The notes under the pieces are model-generated. The model saw only the letters and a list, made by a program, of their open reading frames with translations. It had not been told where the DNA came from and did not search any database. A program made the translations under genes and the position numbers. 64,000 nt of DNA from Agapetus fuscipes (taxonomy: Eukaryota > Arthropoda > Insecta > Trichoptera > Glossosomatidae). Positions 10,922 through 22,461 of this stretch are shown piece after piece. Numbering within the stretch: position 1 is the stretch's first letter; each line of letters starts with the position of its first letter. The stretch spans positions 15,438,001-15,502,000 of the forward strand of contig OX637334.1 of NCBI GenBank assembly GCA_951799405.1. Reading direction: 5' to 3'.

Positions 10922-11245
10922 GAAACGCAACGCAACTATAGTGCCACTCCTTGCCGCGTTCTCTCCGAAAGGGGTCATAAGTGACGAGTGAAGCTATTTA
11001 TTTTACAGGTAAGGGGGTCAGCCTTACGCCAACTACTTCAGTTGAAGTGGGGTTTTCCCAGCACTCGAGGGGGCTGGTACTCGAGAAGGCTGTATAAGCC
11101 TTGCCGGTATTTCTTTTTGGGCTTCAAATAATTACTGAAATGAGAAATCATTTCTAACACCCTCGATGGGATTCAAACCCGAGCTCCCAGCATGGAGTGC
11201 AAGTACCCGAACAACAGAACTATCGACCGGACAATACTTTTTATT
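10922..11245 (-). mobile_element. SINE-B copy, near full length
   Basis: On the minus strand it reads from a tRNA-like head (11170-11245, A box eroded, 'CGAGCTC..GTTTGAATCC' B box) through the whole body to the GCG terminus at about 10922. Moderately diverged. Confidence 0.85.
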
Positions 11246-11684
11246 AAAATTACATCCTCATTTTGGATGGAATAAAAATCCATAACTTACAGCGTTGATG
11301 TAATTAAAAAAAAAAATAGCCCTGTCTTTTTTAGTTACACGTCCGCGTAGAAACTTTCCGTCAATTACTGTTGAATATTGGATTTATTTTTTAAGCTGAC
11401 ATGACAGCATCGCGGATGGATAAAATGTCACATAAAAGGACTTCATTTTTGCGTTTTGTGCCAGACAATAATATAATTCAAGTTGCAAAGGAAATAAAAA
11501 ATCCAAGTTCTGACACACAGCCACGTGTAAGTTTGCTTTAATGTACACTCATGTACACAAAAGAAAACTAAATTATGAAATACATATTAGCTCTGCAGCT
11601 CTTGCCATCTTTTTTGGAACATGAAGGCATTAACAAGGGTGGAGTAATTTTTACAGTTTGGGTGATTAATTAGTAGATTAGTTC
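11246..11684. other. Stretch without recognised gene
   Basis: AT-rich single-copy-looking sequence; nothing recognised. Confidence 0.4.
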
Positions 11685-11945
11685 TAATCTAATCTAATCT
11701 AATCTAATCTAAGCTGCAAAGATATATATCATTTAAGATTTATATTAAATGCATTCCCACAAGCAGACATGTATAATTTCGCGCTAACACATGCCGCATG
11801 TGGACCTACAATATAAAAACCCAATCTCAAATGAACATAAGCTCTGCAAATCTTGCCGTCCTTCCCTGAAACAGGGGTGACATTGGCAAAGTGAACCATT
11901 TTTTACAGTATGGGTGGTCAGCCGCATACCAACCTATAAGTCAAG
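11685..11945 (-). mobile_element. LTU, full length
   Basis: Minus-strand copy with the standard 5' boundary (TTCCTTGACTTATAGG at 11930-11945) and an expanded 3' tail of at least five TTAGA repeats (11685-11712). It carries the hairpin CACATGCGGCATGTG common to the family. Confidence 0.9.
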
Positions 11946-12114
11946 GAACTAGTTAAGTTTTAATAAATTAGTTAAGGATAGAAAATAATATTAACAGAGG
12001 CGTTTGTGAAAATTCATAAATAAACCATTAATAAAATATGTATTTTACAGAAAAAAAAGTTTGAAACTTTTTTTTTATCTTGAAAATAAGTTGCACATGG
12101 GGTGGAAATTTTTG

Positions 12115-12330
12115 CGCCTATATCGCAAGCAAGACCCAGTTGTAGTAATGCTGGATGAACTTTTGTAACCGGGCGATTGGTAAAGGCAATTTTTTTACCC
12201 ACAAAACAGGCTATTTTAAAATTTAACTTGTATTTTATTTATTATCCTCGTCAGGAACCAATTTACTACCTTCTGTATTCGAGTCCATAACGGTAACCAT
12301 TAGACTAGGTCTCAATCTAAGTTATGTATT
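12115..12330 (-). mobile_element. SINE-A copy, degraded
   Basis: The body block 'GACCCAGTTG', 'GCTGGATGAACTT' and the head (about 12270-12330) are recognisable on the minus strand. The B box is mutated. Confidence 0.55.
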
Positions 12331-12735
12331 AAAGTTGAGAAAAAACTCACCCTAGGATTGGCTGAAATCAATGAAGCATACAAAAATGAAATCGTCAATT
12401 TTCTGGTCACTTTGTACCATACTGTAAATCCGGCAGTACATAAAATCAATAAAGCATACGGGGCCATAAAGCAATCACATGTGGGGGACCTACACAGCAA
12501 TATGGGGTCCAATGCCGGACACACAAGCCCACCGTGACAGCTTTTATACCGGCCCTTTATTCAATTATTAATGGCGGGATGAAAAATGAATCCCAAAACA
12601 AAATTGATAAGGATTTCCTTTCCAAATAGATTTTGTTATTTTCGAAAAAAAATGCTGATGTCAAAGGGCTTTTACAATCCAGGCAAAGTTAATAGAAACC
12701 AATGATTAAATGCAATTGACATTCAAATTTAGGCT
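12331..12735. other. Stretch without recognised gene
   Basis: Contains two loose direct repeats, AATCAATGAAGCATAC and AATCAATAAAGCATAC, about 75 bp apart. No coding evidence. Confidence 0.4.
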
Positions 12736-12915
12736 TAAATATATTATCTATAATGTAAGCTGCAGGGGTATGTTAAAATTTATGATTCATTTATGATGCA
12801 AGCTCACAAGCAATCATCGCGCGTTTACATGCTTCATGTGTATTTTCAAAATAAAATTCGAATCTGAAATAACCACACACCCTGTAACTCTTGCCGATTT
12901 TCCTTTCGAAGAGTC
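12736..12915 (-). mobile_element. LTU fragment, old
   Basis: The 3' half of the unit is recognisable (GTAAGCTGCA, then CGCGCGTTTACATGC and ACTCTTGCCGA). It is diverged and its 5' end is lost. Confidence 0.6.
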
Positions 12916-13769
12916 GTACCCAACGTTTATGAAACGTTTTTCTTCCTCTACGCCAAAGAGGCACAAACTGAACTGTCAGAAGAAGTGTTTGTCACCCATG
13001 ATTGGAGATTATCGCAACATGGGGTCACCTTTAGCTTCACGATTTGTAAAATCCTTCTTTTTCTTTTTTACAACATGTTTGATAACCACAATTTAAATTT
13101 ATAAATTTTATAGCGTAAATAAAAAATAATAAGAACATTCACAAAAAGCGCTGTTTTTATTTTCCATTTTTGTTTCTGTTTGCGCATTTTAGATTTTTTT
13201 GCACTGGGGGTACTTACAGGTTTTCATATTTTTTGATAACATCGTTTTCTTTTAATTTGAACCCTACGTTAAGAAAGCGAAAACTTGTTAGTTAAGCTAC
13301 CGACATAGTTGATTGTGAAAAAAACACCTTTGTAACTTTTTTAGTTGTTTTTTTTTGTCTTTTCTAGAGCTCGTCTTTCAAGCGCTTTTCGAGAGGGGAG
13401 GTTCTTGAATTATGCTCGAGCCACATTTCTAAAGGATTCGTGACGAATTTGCTTACCACCGCGCGCTGCGTCGTCAACAAGATGGGAGGTCCACTCGAGG
13501 AGATATACAGCGGAAAAAGACGATGAATCTTCAAGAGAAACAAGAAGAAAAAGGCTTTGAATCTTGTGGAGAAATAACGCTGAACGGTGTGGAGAAAATC
13601 TACTGAAAAAGGGTTGAAACTTCAAGAAAAATTGTGTGGAAAAAACTTTGAGTCTTGAAGCGAAATAAGATTATAAAGCCGTTATTTTAAAAGTTATTTT
13701 TTCTTTCAAATAGGGTCGATCATCAAAGAAGATGATGATTAAAAATGTGACACAATATCTTGAGACAAT
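12916..13769. other. Stretch without recognised gene
   Basis: AT-rich, with a purine-rich patch at 13500-13660 that contains several AAGAA and GAATCTT repeats. The 71-codon minus-strand frame across it is low complexity. Confidence 0.4.
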
Positions 13770-14028
13770 CTATCTATAATCTACAATCTAAGCTGCAAGG
13801 ATATGTTACCATTTAAGGCTCATATGAAATGCATGCCTACAGATAGGCACATGTTGGTTCGCGCCTACACATTCTGCATGTGTGCATACAAATAAAGAAA
13901 ACCTCACATGGACATAAACCTTGCAACTCCTACTGCCGTTCCCTGAACTGGGGTGGCATTGGCAAAAGTGAACCAATTTTTACAACACGGGTGGTCAGCC
14001 TCGTACCAACCTATCAGTCAAGGAGCAA
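13770..14028 (-). mobile_element. LTU, full length
   Basis: Runs on the minus strand from CTCCTTGACTGATAGG at the 5' end to a tail of ATAATCTACAATCTA form. The internal landmarks are all present. Confidence 0.88.
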
Positions 14029-14499
14029 ACCAAAGGAGCAAATCATTTAAAACAATTGTTTTAAATATTTTACAAAAAAAAGTAAAATGCATATCATTTT
14101 TAACAATAAAAGGTACAAAATGTGTTCCTTTTTTTGAGAGAAAGCGGTAGAAATATCTATGAAGTTTAAAGAGAAAAACATAGACGATATGGTTTCAAAA
14201 GCAAGCGAAATGATGTTTTTTTTATAAATGACTAGATAGACAGTGAAACCTTAAAACACTAATAATGATTATTTTTGTAAAAAAAAAATGTGGCTTGGAT
14301 TGTTGAAGAATCACCACAGGAATCACCATCAATTTTACGCATTGTTAAAAAAAATATTTTACATGTGCCAGCACAAGCTCCCGGCACCATCTCCAATATT
14401 GGCTTTCACATGGCACCAGGTTTATATCATTGATATTAATTTTGTTGTTAAGAAATAAATAAAACAACATGGTTGTGCATTATAACTTACGATCATTAT
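14029..14499. other. Stretch without recognised gene
   Basis: AT-rich; nothing recognised. Confidence 0.4.
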
Positions 14500-14625
14500 T
14501 ATCATCTTATTTGTAAGTACACATTCAGAATTTGTAAGCGCAAACTACACGCGTTTGTTTGTTGGCATGCATTTGATATGAGCTTTGAATGTTAATATAT
14601 CTTTGCAACTTAGATTTATTATCAC
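14500..14625 (+). mobile_element. LTU, 3' half
   Basis: Starts within the unit (TTTGTAAGTACACATTCAG) and ends at ATCTTTGCAACTTAGATTTA. It is 5'-truncated. Confidence 0.75.
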
Positions 14626-15559
14626 TTTGAATTAAAATATCTACAAGACATTAATTATTTTAAATATTAAAGCTCTGTTTAGTCAATCATTTAAAAAAAA
14701 ATCAACAAATCTTCTCTCTTGAAATATCATATCTCGTGATTGGCTCTTCAATTTACCGCGTGGACAAAGATAACAGTATCACTTTTTTAACAGTAAAGTA
14801 GGTATTTAAATTTTTTAAATAATTTTTGTATTTTACAAATTCTACATTTTTTTTCATCTTTCATCAACTCATGCATTTTTCTACTTTCATGGCTAGCATG
14901 ACGCTAAAGAATGTTAATAACACCAACGGCTATCTCATGTCATTGAAAAATGGGGATCCACCCTCCATTCCCCGAGTTCCTCTCGAGGCATGCTTTACGA
15001 CCTTTCTTGTGAGGAGTAACGCGATATTCACCCAGTAATGAACTCCAGGTACACATAGTATAGCATCAACTCTTAAACTCGATTATAGCGTTTACCAAAA
15101 AATATATACAAACTAAATTCACAACTCTGTTGAGTGCCTTAGTTTCAATGAATTTTTGTTACAATGCTAAAGTTGAGTTGTTTTTGTTTTATGCTTTGGG
15201 TACAGCAGGTATCTCAGCTCAGACTGAGATAAACAACATGAGAAAGTAGTGGATGAGGAAGACTCAGATAGTGATGGAAGGAGGATATTGGAGCCATTGA
15301 AGCATGGTACTAGCACTCTACAATATGGTATATTTTATCTAAGAACAGCGTTGATAGACTTCCATGCCATGGTGTCATAGTTTCATCGTGAGAGAAGTAT
15401 CATTTTTCACCATTTCTCTTCTATTTTACGAGGCTTGTTGGGCGAATAAGATGATATTTTATATTTCTTAGAAATAATTCACTCTTCATAATATGGAAAT
15501 TAATCCAGCTTTCCGATGGGTTGAAAAATTCATCTGTCACCGGTCACCATAGACTTACT
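14626..15559. other. Stretch without recognised gene
   Basis: The frame at 14826-15038 has no recognised domain. 15190-15310 is GC-richer, with the short inverted pair CTCAGCT/AGACTGAG, and is unassigned. Confidence 0.4.
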
Positions 15560-15665
15560 TTAACTGAGCCTTGCTTGAGAATCGGCGCTTTCTATAACGT
15601 CTATTAAGCATGCAAAGGGCTATTGAGAAGTGATACAAACAAAAACAGCGCTCAGCAAGTAAATT
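15560..15665 (+). mobile_element. SINE-A 3' fragment
   Basis: Matches the distal body ('CTTGCTTGAGAATCGGCGCTTT') and the alternative terminus ending AACAGCGCTCAGCAAGTAAAT. The head is absent. Confidence 0.65.
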
Positions 15666-15675
15666 ATATATTCTA

Positions 15676-16430
15676 ACAGTGGAAATGGAAGTTAAGAAGT
15701 ATGATTGGAAAAAGACGGAGTGATAGGGTGAGGAATGATTTTGTTAGAGAGGAGTGTGGTGTAAGAGAAAGTGTGAAAGTAAAGATTAAAAGAAGTATAC
15801 TTAGATGGTTTAGACATTTGGAGAGAATGAATGAGGAAAGACTGACGAAGAAAGTATATGCTGCAAGCATTGGTGGATGTCGTGGAAGAGGAAGACCGAG
15901 AAAGGTATGGATGGACCAAATTTTCGAAATAGCGAGTGAATGGGATATGCAGAGTCAAAATAAAAGGAGAGCTCGTATGAAAAAGGTTATGACTCTGGAT
16001 GAAATGAAAGAAGTATGCAAGGACAGGAAGAAGTGGCGGCTAATCTGCAATGCTGATTTGTAATGTTGGTTTATTAGTTTGCTACATTTTTTGCATAAGA
16101 AATTTTTGACTTTTTTGTATAGATTTATTTTTAAGGTTTTGTTGTTTTTTTTATACTTAAATGTTATTTATTACTCGTATTCCTTGACTTATAGGTTGGT
16201 ATGAGGCTGACCACCCATACTGTTAAAAATGGTTCACTTTGCCAATGTCACCCCTGTTTCAGGGAATGTCGGCAAGAGTTGCAGGGCTTATGTTCATTTG
16301 AGGTTTGGATTTTATTTATAAGTACACAATCAGCATTTCTAAGCGCGAACTACACGTGTTTGTTTGTGGGCATACATCTGAGAGCTTTGAATGAATATAT
16401 CCTTGCAACTTAGATTATAGATTATAGTGC
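15676..16430 (+). mobile_element. 5'-truncated RTE-like LINE ending in an LTU
   Basis: The coding remnant (15701-16063) is followed by about 115 bp of T-rich 3' UTR and then a complete LTU (about 16176-16430) ending ATAGATTATAG. Together with the copy at 17465 it shows that the LTU is the genuine 3' end of this LINE family. Homology to the second copy begins at about 15676, marking the truncation point. Confidence 0.85.
15701..16063 (+). pseudogene. C-terminal fragment of LINE polyprotein
   Basis: 120 residues equivalent to residues 93-212 of the frame at 17470-18108. It includes the arginine-rich 'KRSILRW' segment, the GHLERM-like signature (here RHLERMNEERLTKKVY), GRGRPRKVWMDQ and the terminal KDRKKWRLICNA. 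This is the domain after the RT in RTE-like endonuclease-reverse transcriptases. It is open but lacks all catalytic parts, so it is a dead fragment. Confidence 0.8.
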
Positions 16431-16779
16431 CAGCACTTCTTCCGATTCTCGAAGCACTTCGGGTGTTGTGCTTTTTGGTATAATCTCAAGCTTTTACAAA
16501 GATGCGGTCCTTTATCTCTTATATTGGCCAATCTAATTCTGAATCATATTTTCAAAATATAAAAAAATGAGTTGATGTTGAAAGTAAGATATCTCTTATG
16601 ATGGTATAATATCTAATAAAATACCAGCGGCAAAATTTTGAAAGTTTGTATGTGAAGAAAAATCTGTATTCAAACATGAAAGAAGTGAAAACCTCTTCAA
16701 AGGAGTAATTTACCTTTTTTTATCCTTGAAAGGATGTGAATAGTGTACCAAGAAGTATTTATGTGTAAAGAGTACATTA
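16431..16779. other. Stretch without recognised gene
   Basis: AT-rich; nothing recognised. Confidence 0.4.
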
Positions 16780-17255
16780 CAGGAAGCACTCACACACGTT
16801 GATAAAATACTTATACGAGTTCATACACATTGAGAAAAATACACAACCACACAAACATTTATCAAAGAAAAAAACACATTCACTCATACAGAGAAAATCA
16901 AACACAGATTTATTCAAAAACAGAGTCACACATTAACATATTATTCTTCACACTTTTTAAAAACACATAAATAAACATTGAAAAAAGACACATTACACAT
17001 TTTTTGCGAAGAATAACAAAACTGGAAAAAAATTCAAACATGTCCAGAAACACACGCATAATTTGAAAAAAAAAATGTATTAAAAAAACAAACAGACACA
17101 TTTAACAAAGTACACGCACATATACACATTAAAAAAGAACACAAGACGAATTGAAAAAAAATGCGTATACACATACCTACGTTGAAACCAAAAACAACCC
17201 TGTTGTACAAACACACTGACACACAGACGCAAACGTTGAAAAGAACACACATACG
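16780..17255. repeat. A/C-rich quasi-repetitive region
   Basis: About 475 bp in which ACACA clusters alternate every 25-40 bp with runs such as TTGAAAAAA and ACATTAAAAAA. It reads as a badly decayed tandem or simple repeat. The minus-strand frames at 16910-17252, rich in CVCV and FFF, are a by-product. Confidence 0.65.
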
Positions 17256-17464
17256 TCGGGAGCAGCCCAGTTACTTTTACTTAGTAACAAACCATTGATG
17301 TCTTCTTTTTTATAGATACATACCTTTGTAAATGGGTGGATCTTTTTACGCTTTCTAAGAGATTAGCAGGGAAAGAGTATTTACTGAGATTTTCCCTTTT
17401 TACCACGAAGTTCTCTACCCTAGTGTTTTTTAGAACAAACTGAGGCATCTGTTTGTAAACTAAA

Positions 17465-18480
17465 ATGGAATGGAGATTCGGCAGCGTTGCATAACATGGA
17501 GGGTTGATTATAACAAGGTACTCAATACCATAGTGGAGAAAACTGAAGAAAGGTGGAAAACATATTTGATAAGGTTATATACCGCTAGCATCGCCAAGAA
17601 CCAGAATCTTTCAAAAAATGTTCGACTGGTGGTGCACGGTGGTATACTAGTGCCCACTCTGATGTATGGAAGTGAAGCCTGGACGGTGAATAAAAGTGAG
17701 ATTAGTAAAGTCCATACAGTAGAAATGGACTACTTAAGAAGTATGATTAGGAAAAGACGGAGTGATAGGGTGAGGAATGATTTTGTTAGAGAGGAATGTG
17801 GTGTAAGAGAAAGTGTGAAAGTAAAGATTAAAAGAAGTATACTTAGATGGTTTGGACATTTGGAGAGAATGAATGAGGAAAGACTGACGAAGAAAGTGTA
17901 TGCTGCGAGAATTGATGGATGCCGTGGAAGAGGAAGACCGAGTACCTTTGTATGGATGGACCAAATTTTCGAAATAGCGAATGAATGGGATATCCAGAGT
18001 CATAATAAAAGGAGAGCTTGTATGAAAAAGGTTATGGCTCTGGATGAAATGAAAGAAGTATGCAAGGATCGAAAGAAATGGCGGTTGATCTGTAATGCTG
18101 GCGGTTAAAGCTGAGGCTTTTAAATTTAAAAATATGTTTTGTAGTTTTTTAAATTTTTTACTGTTTAATTGTTTAGAGTTTATTTGTTTTATATATTTGA
18201 ATGTATTAATTGCTTGTACTCCTTGACTGATAGGTTGGTATGCGGCTGACCACCCATACTGTAAAAAATGGTTCACTTTGCCAATGTCACCCCTGCTTCA
18301 GGGAAGGTCGGCAAGAGTTGCAGGGCTTATGTTCGTTTGAGATTGGGTTTTTTATATTGTAGGTCTACATGCGGCATATATGTAAGCGCGAAATTATGCA
18401 TGTCTGCTTGTGGGAATGCATTTAATATGAATCTCAAATGATACATATCTTTGCAGCTTAGATTAAGATTTAGATTTTAG
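17465..18480 (+). mobile_element. 5'-truncated RTE-like LINE ending in an LTU
   Basis: Longer sister of the copy at 15676. A coding part (17470-18108) is followed by about 100 bp of T-rich 3' UTR and a full LTU from CTCCTTGACTGATAGG (about 18219) to a TTTAGATTTTAG tail at about 18480. The reverse transcriptase core is missing. Confidence 0.87.
17470..18108 (+). pseudogene. RTE-like LINE polyprotein, C-terminal part
   Basis: 212 residues. Residues about 65-80 (VPTLMYGSEAWTV) are the post-RT thumb boundary common in RTE-type elements. Then come the basic RKRRSDRVRND, the RWFGHLERMNEERLTKK signature and the GRGRP...DQIFEIA and KDRKKWR ends. The first 40 residues do not resemble the family and are probably flanking sequence read in frame. 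There are no RT motifs, so it is non-functional. Against the sister copy, one codon is gained near GRGRP. Confidence 0.8.
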
Positions 18481-19109
18481 ATATAAGATTATATGTAATG
18501 TCAAAAAATCAACAGAGTAACTTTTTATGTATCTCACACGACGCCCTTTTTTCCGACATGTATTTTGGTACAAGCTGTCGATTCCCGTGCATGCTATTTA
18601 GTGCATTTTTTAATTTACAAAATTTTGCTTTTAGTATTTAAACCAATTATAAAATACTAGGGGCTACGCCTCTGGCTGCTACGCAGCCCAACCCCTTAAC
18701 ATTTGGAGAATGTGTATATTGCGCATAGTTTTCTCACGTTAAAATTCGTAATATTAAAAAAACATGTAAAATAAAAACATGCAGTTTTTGTAAAAGAAAA
18801 TAAAATTTTTGTAGGCTTTGATAAAATGAAATTTACGGAAGCTTACCATTCAAAAATTAAAAGACACAGGGATTATCCCGCATTGTAAACGGTTGTACAT
18901 ACTGTTATAGATACATCGATAGTGTATGCAAATCTTGATTTAATATCAATCTTTCTTTATTCTCATTTGCCCACCCTATGATCTGTCATTCATCGGGATT
19001 ATCATGCACCGTAAATGGTTATAGATTTTATCAGAATAAGTTAATCGACACTGTTAGAAAATATCGATTCGATATAGGAAGGCACATCGATGTATGAATG
19101 CCATTAAAA
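18481..19109. other. Stretch without recognised gene
   Basis: AT-rich. Contains a GC-rich hairpin at 18661-18700: GGCTGC and GCAGCC pair around TAC, inside a larger GGGGCT...AACCCC frame. Confidence 0.5.
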
Positions 19110-19325
19110 ATATATCGGAAATCTGATAGATTGGTATGAAACTGAATTCCATGCTGTATACACCTAGTTCACTTTTGCCAATGCCACCCTGGCTTCCGGG
19201 AAGGGCGTAGGGCGGTTCGTGTGAGGTTTGTTTTTTGTGCACATGCAGCAAGTGTAAACACGATCGTGCTTGCTTGTAGGACTGCATGTAATATGAATCT
19301 TAAATGTACAATACCTTTGCAACTT
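19110..19325 (+). mobile_element. LTU, diverged
   Basis: Recognised by GATTGGTATGAAACTG, TTCACTTTTGCCAATGCCAC and CTTTGCAACTT. Many substitutions; belongs to an older layer. Confidence 0.7.
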
Positions 19326-19436
19326 TCGTTGAATCATATGTTGGCATGAGGTAGTATATCTCTCAAAAAGCTTGTAGGTATTTGAAAATATTTTATGAGA
19401 AAAATTAATTAAAATATTTTTTAAATATTTATTAGC

Positions 19437-19495
19437 GAACGCAAAATAGATTGATGAATTGCATTCCTTTCAAATTTATTAAAAAAAAGGGACAA
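19437..19495 (+). mobile_element. SINE-C 3' fragment
   Basis: The block GAATTGCATTCCTTTC and its surroundings match the 3' end of the tRNA-like element at 39945-40165, followed by an A-rich tail. Confidence 0.5.
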
Positions 19496-19524
19496 AGAAA
19501 AAAAAAAAAAAACAAAAAAAAAAC

Positions 19525-19610
19525 ATTTCATCCCCAGGCCCGAACCCGGGTCCTTCTGCATCAAAGACATGGACGCTACCGCTAGCCCATGCCGGCCTTG
19601 CGGGGAGGTG
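19525..19610 (-). mobile_element. tRNA-like sequence with poly-T end
   Basis: On the minus strand there is an A-box-like GGGCTAGCGGTAGCG and a B-box-like GGGTTCGGGCC, about 75 bp in all, followed by a long T run (A run on the plus strand). It fits a tRNA-derived retroposon or tRNA pseudogene. A clean cloverleaf was not found. Confidence 0.5.
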
Positions 19611-19811
19611 AGAAAATTGTCTTACATATTCTTAATTACTTACTGTTATGAATTGAGTTAATGTTTAGCGCCTCTATGTTCTAATTTATGTACATAGTTT
19701 TGTATGTACAAAATATTTGTTTAAAAATAGGATAGCGCCTCTATATAATTACAGTTTCTTTACATAAAATATGAGGTTTGTATTGTTTAAATAGATTTTA
19801 TTTTCACACAC

Positions 19812-19905
19812 TGCCGAGCAGCCGGCTTAGCGTAATCGGCTAAACCACCGGGTCGCTCGGCGACTACGCCCGGGAGATGCGGGTTCGATTCTCGCGGCGA
19901 GACAT
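19812..19905 (+). mobile_element. tRNA-like sequence with good Pol III boxes
   Basis: The A box TAGCGTAATCGG fits the consensus exactly and the B box GGTTCGATTCT misses by one base. A T arm GCGGG-TTCGATT-CTCGC can fold. The acceptor pairs for only about 4 bp and the middle is too long for an ordinary anticodon arm, so I call it a SINE head rather than a tRNA gene. Confidence 0.5.
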
Positions 19906-20692
19906 TTTGAATGTTTAAAATTTAAAAGTCGAAGCGATTGACGACCAAGTAGGACATTATAATAAAGGATTGTGCAACGCATCGATTTATAAGTCCTAGG
20001 CGTACGCTAGTGGTTGGGACTTTGGTTACAGAAGATATAGGATCTAATTTGTAGCAGAACAACCATTTTTTTTTCATTGCCTTATGACAAAGGCTTTCAA
20101 ATCCTTTCTACATTTGAATCTTGCTATAATCGACCCTTTGTAACGACAAGCTAGCAGACCGAGTTTGATTTCATACAATATCACCACACATTACTTTATG
20201 TTTATGTTTCAAAAGTCATTTTATTACAATGTTGCCAAATTTACTATCAAAGCTTTTGCACGACAGGAGGCTATGCTTTCCAGGGTCGTTTTTAGTGTGT
20301 TTTTTGCGTGTGTAGTTAGTGGAGCGGGGCTTAAGTCAATTACTTTCTAACAAAGACCCTGAAGAGAGTCTCGCGATGGTCCAGGATTAGCTAATTGAAG
20401 GCGGGCGTTGTATGGAATAACTAATGGTCCACTATGTGTCCTTTTAACCTAGCGGGGATAAACAAACTAATGTCTACGTACCTACTGTGTCCAAAAAAGG
20501 AGACAAGAACACTTCATATAGGCTAATGAAGATAAAATACCCATTATCAGAACCATTATTAATACAATAGATATGTCAAAAACAACTTAATGAATACCTT
20601 TATTTTTTTAATTTGAACAAAATTAAAATCCATAATTATACTTTTTGGATATTTAACCAACTGTTGACGTAGTAGGATAACTTACATTCTAT
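19906..20692. other. Stretch without recognised gene
   Basis: May include the body of the SINE starting at 19812. The 61-codon frame at 20165-20350 has no recognised features. Confidence 0.4.
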
Positions 20693-20943
20693 ATAATCTA
20701 TAATCTAAGTTGCAAGGATATATTCATTTAAAGCTCTCAGATGTAGCTCACAAACCAACACGTGTAATTTGCGCTTACAAATGCTGAATGTTTACCTACA
20801 AATAAAATTCAAACCTCAAATGACCATAAGCCCCACAACTTTTGCCGACCTTCCCTGAAACAGGGGTGACATTGGCAAAGTGAACCATTTTTTACAGTAT
20901 GGGTGGTCAGCCTCATACCAACCTATAAGTCAAGGAATATATC
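20693..20943 (-). mobile_element. LTU, full length
   Basis: Minus-strand copy with 5' boundary TATTCCTTGACTTATAGG and 3' tail ATAGATTATATAG. All landmarks are intact and the flanks are AT-rich. Confidence 0.9.
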
Positions 20944-21737
20944 ATTAGCTTTTATATCATAAACTCTAGGTTATTCTCGACGTGCCGTTAGCGTCAAGTA
21001 ATTGGATTTATGAAAGCTGCAACATGTGCTTAAGGATGGCCAGGGCCTTTACAGAGTGTGCATTTTTCTTTCTATGCTTCTTCAAATACATACAGAGTCT
21101 TAAAAACTTTCTTCTTTAGAAATATGTCGAATGTGGTTTTAACTTCGGCAGGTTCTACATTCGGTTAAATTAAAAAAGTTTACCGAACTTAGGTTCAATT
21201 TCGACACGCTTTCTCAAGAGTGATTCTAGTTCCTTCCTAGTAATTTGTTAGAAGAATACAAAGTTTATTTCATTTTTGTTTCAATCTGATATCTTTGTAA
21301 TGGAGTAGAAGAAGATTTTTATTTTATCAAATTGTAAGTTACTGTTCGCGTGTTCCTACTAAAATAAAGGACCATGAGTGAGTGTATAAAGGCCTAATTT
21401 TTATTTTTCGTTTATAAAAGATACTATACATCCAGTTATAACCGTCAAAATGGTAAAAGTAGGTATTTTATTTTACTTTTTTTTACACCGAATGTGAATC
21501 GAAATTTGGCCCATCCCTAGTTTTTATCCATGAAATTCTGTCACAAAACATTTCCGATTTCTGTTATGAAATCTGAACTTCTTTTTATTTCCCAGTTCTC
21601 AGAAGCTCGTTGCCATTTTCGCTTCCTCTTATTGGCTCAATCTTAGAGAAGAACGAAGACAAGAAGAGAGGTTGTTATTTTTTAAAGTAAATAACGAAGT
21701 ACCTACTCTCACTTCTAGAAACTTTGTTACTCTTGAA
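20944..21737. other. Stretch without recognised gene
   Basis: AT-rich; nothing recognised. Confidence 0.4.
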
Positions 21738-21887
21738 TAGTGGTTCAAAACCTTTTTTCGACCTAGGACCAATAGGAATGTATTGTTTCGACCAGGGCCC
21801 ACTTTCAATGTTTTTTTTAACCACTTGGATTGTGCTATTTCAAACAGGGTAATTTTTTTTAATAATAATGATAATTGGACAATTTTA

Positions 21888-21962
21888 CACGTGTTTGTTT
21901 GTGGGCATACATCTGAGAGCTTTAAATGAATATATCCTTGCAACTTAGATCACAGATTATAG
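21888..21962 (+). mobile_element. LTU 3' end
   Basis: ACGTGTTTGTTTGTGGGCAT through ATCCTTGCAACTTAGAT to an ATAG tail. 5'-truncated. Confidence 0.7.
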
Positions 21963-22074
21963 TATATAGTGGCATTAGCTACCTCAAAGGCGCTTTTGAC
22001 AATGGGTGACATTGTTAAGTTTCTTTTCGGCGAGGCAAAATTTTAATAAAGTACATTGTTATTCCGTTCTCCAT

Positions 22075-22265
22075 AATCTATAATGCTAGGCGAAAATCTT
22101 CAAGCTGGCGTGTAGTTTTGCGCTTACACATGCATGTGTATTTACCAAATTAAAACCATCAAAAGATCACCCTGCAACTCTTACTGCCCTTCGCTGAATT
22201 GTGACATTTGTAAAGTGAACTAATTTTTACTTCATGGGCGGTCAGTCTATTAGCCAAGGAACTGA
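22075..22265 (-). mobile_element. LTU, diverged
   Basis: Minus-strand copy from a degraded TTCCTTGGC 5' end to ATAATCTATAATG at the tail. Several internal deletions. Confidence 0.6.
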
Positions 22266-22461
22266 TTTATCAGAGATTGTAATAAATTAGAAATTACAGT
22301 TTTACACAAAAAGTTATTTAAATACAAACGCGTCTTCGATCCCTCCATATCGCTCATCGCGCATTTCTTTCATAATTTCCAACTTTCCTGTTATGTATGT
22401 TGTATGCTCCTCTCGGAAACCTCTTCTAAAGCTTTTGCGAACCCCTGGTTGAGAACTACTG

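Larger units (their letters stand above)
21738..22461. mobile_element. Candidate non-autonomous hAT-like element
   Basis: The left end TAGTGGTTCAAAACC and the right end (GGTTGAGAACTACTG) are inverted matches and resemble hAT ends of the CAGTGGTTCTCAACC type. There is no transposase frame and no clear 8-bp target duplication. Two LTU pieces lie inside. The call rests on the ends only. Confidence 0.4.

Noticed and set aside
17734..18276. 180-codon minus-strand frame
   Set aside because: Antisense shadow of the LINE coding fragment at 17470-18108 and its LTU.
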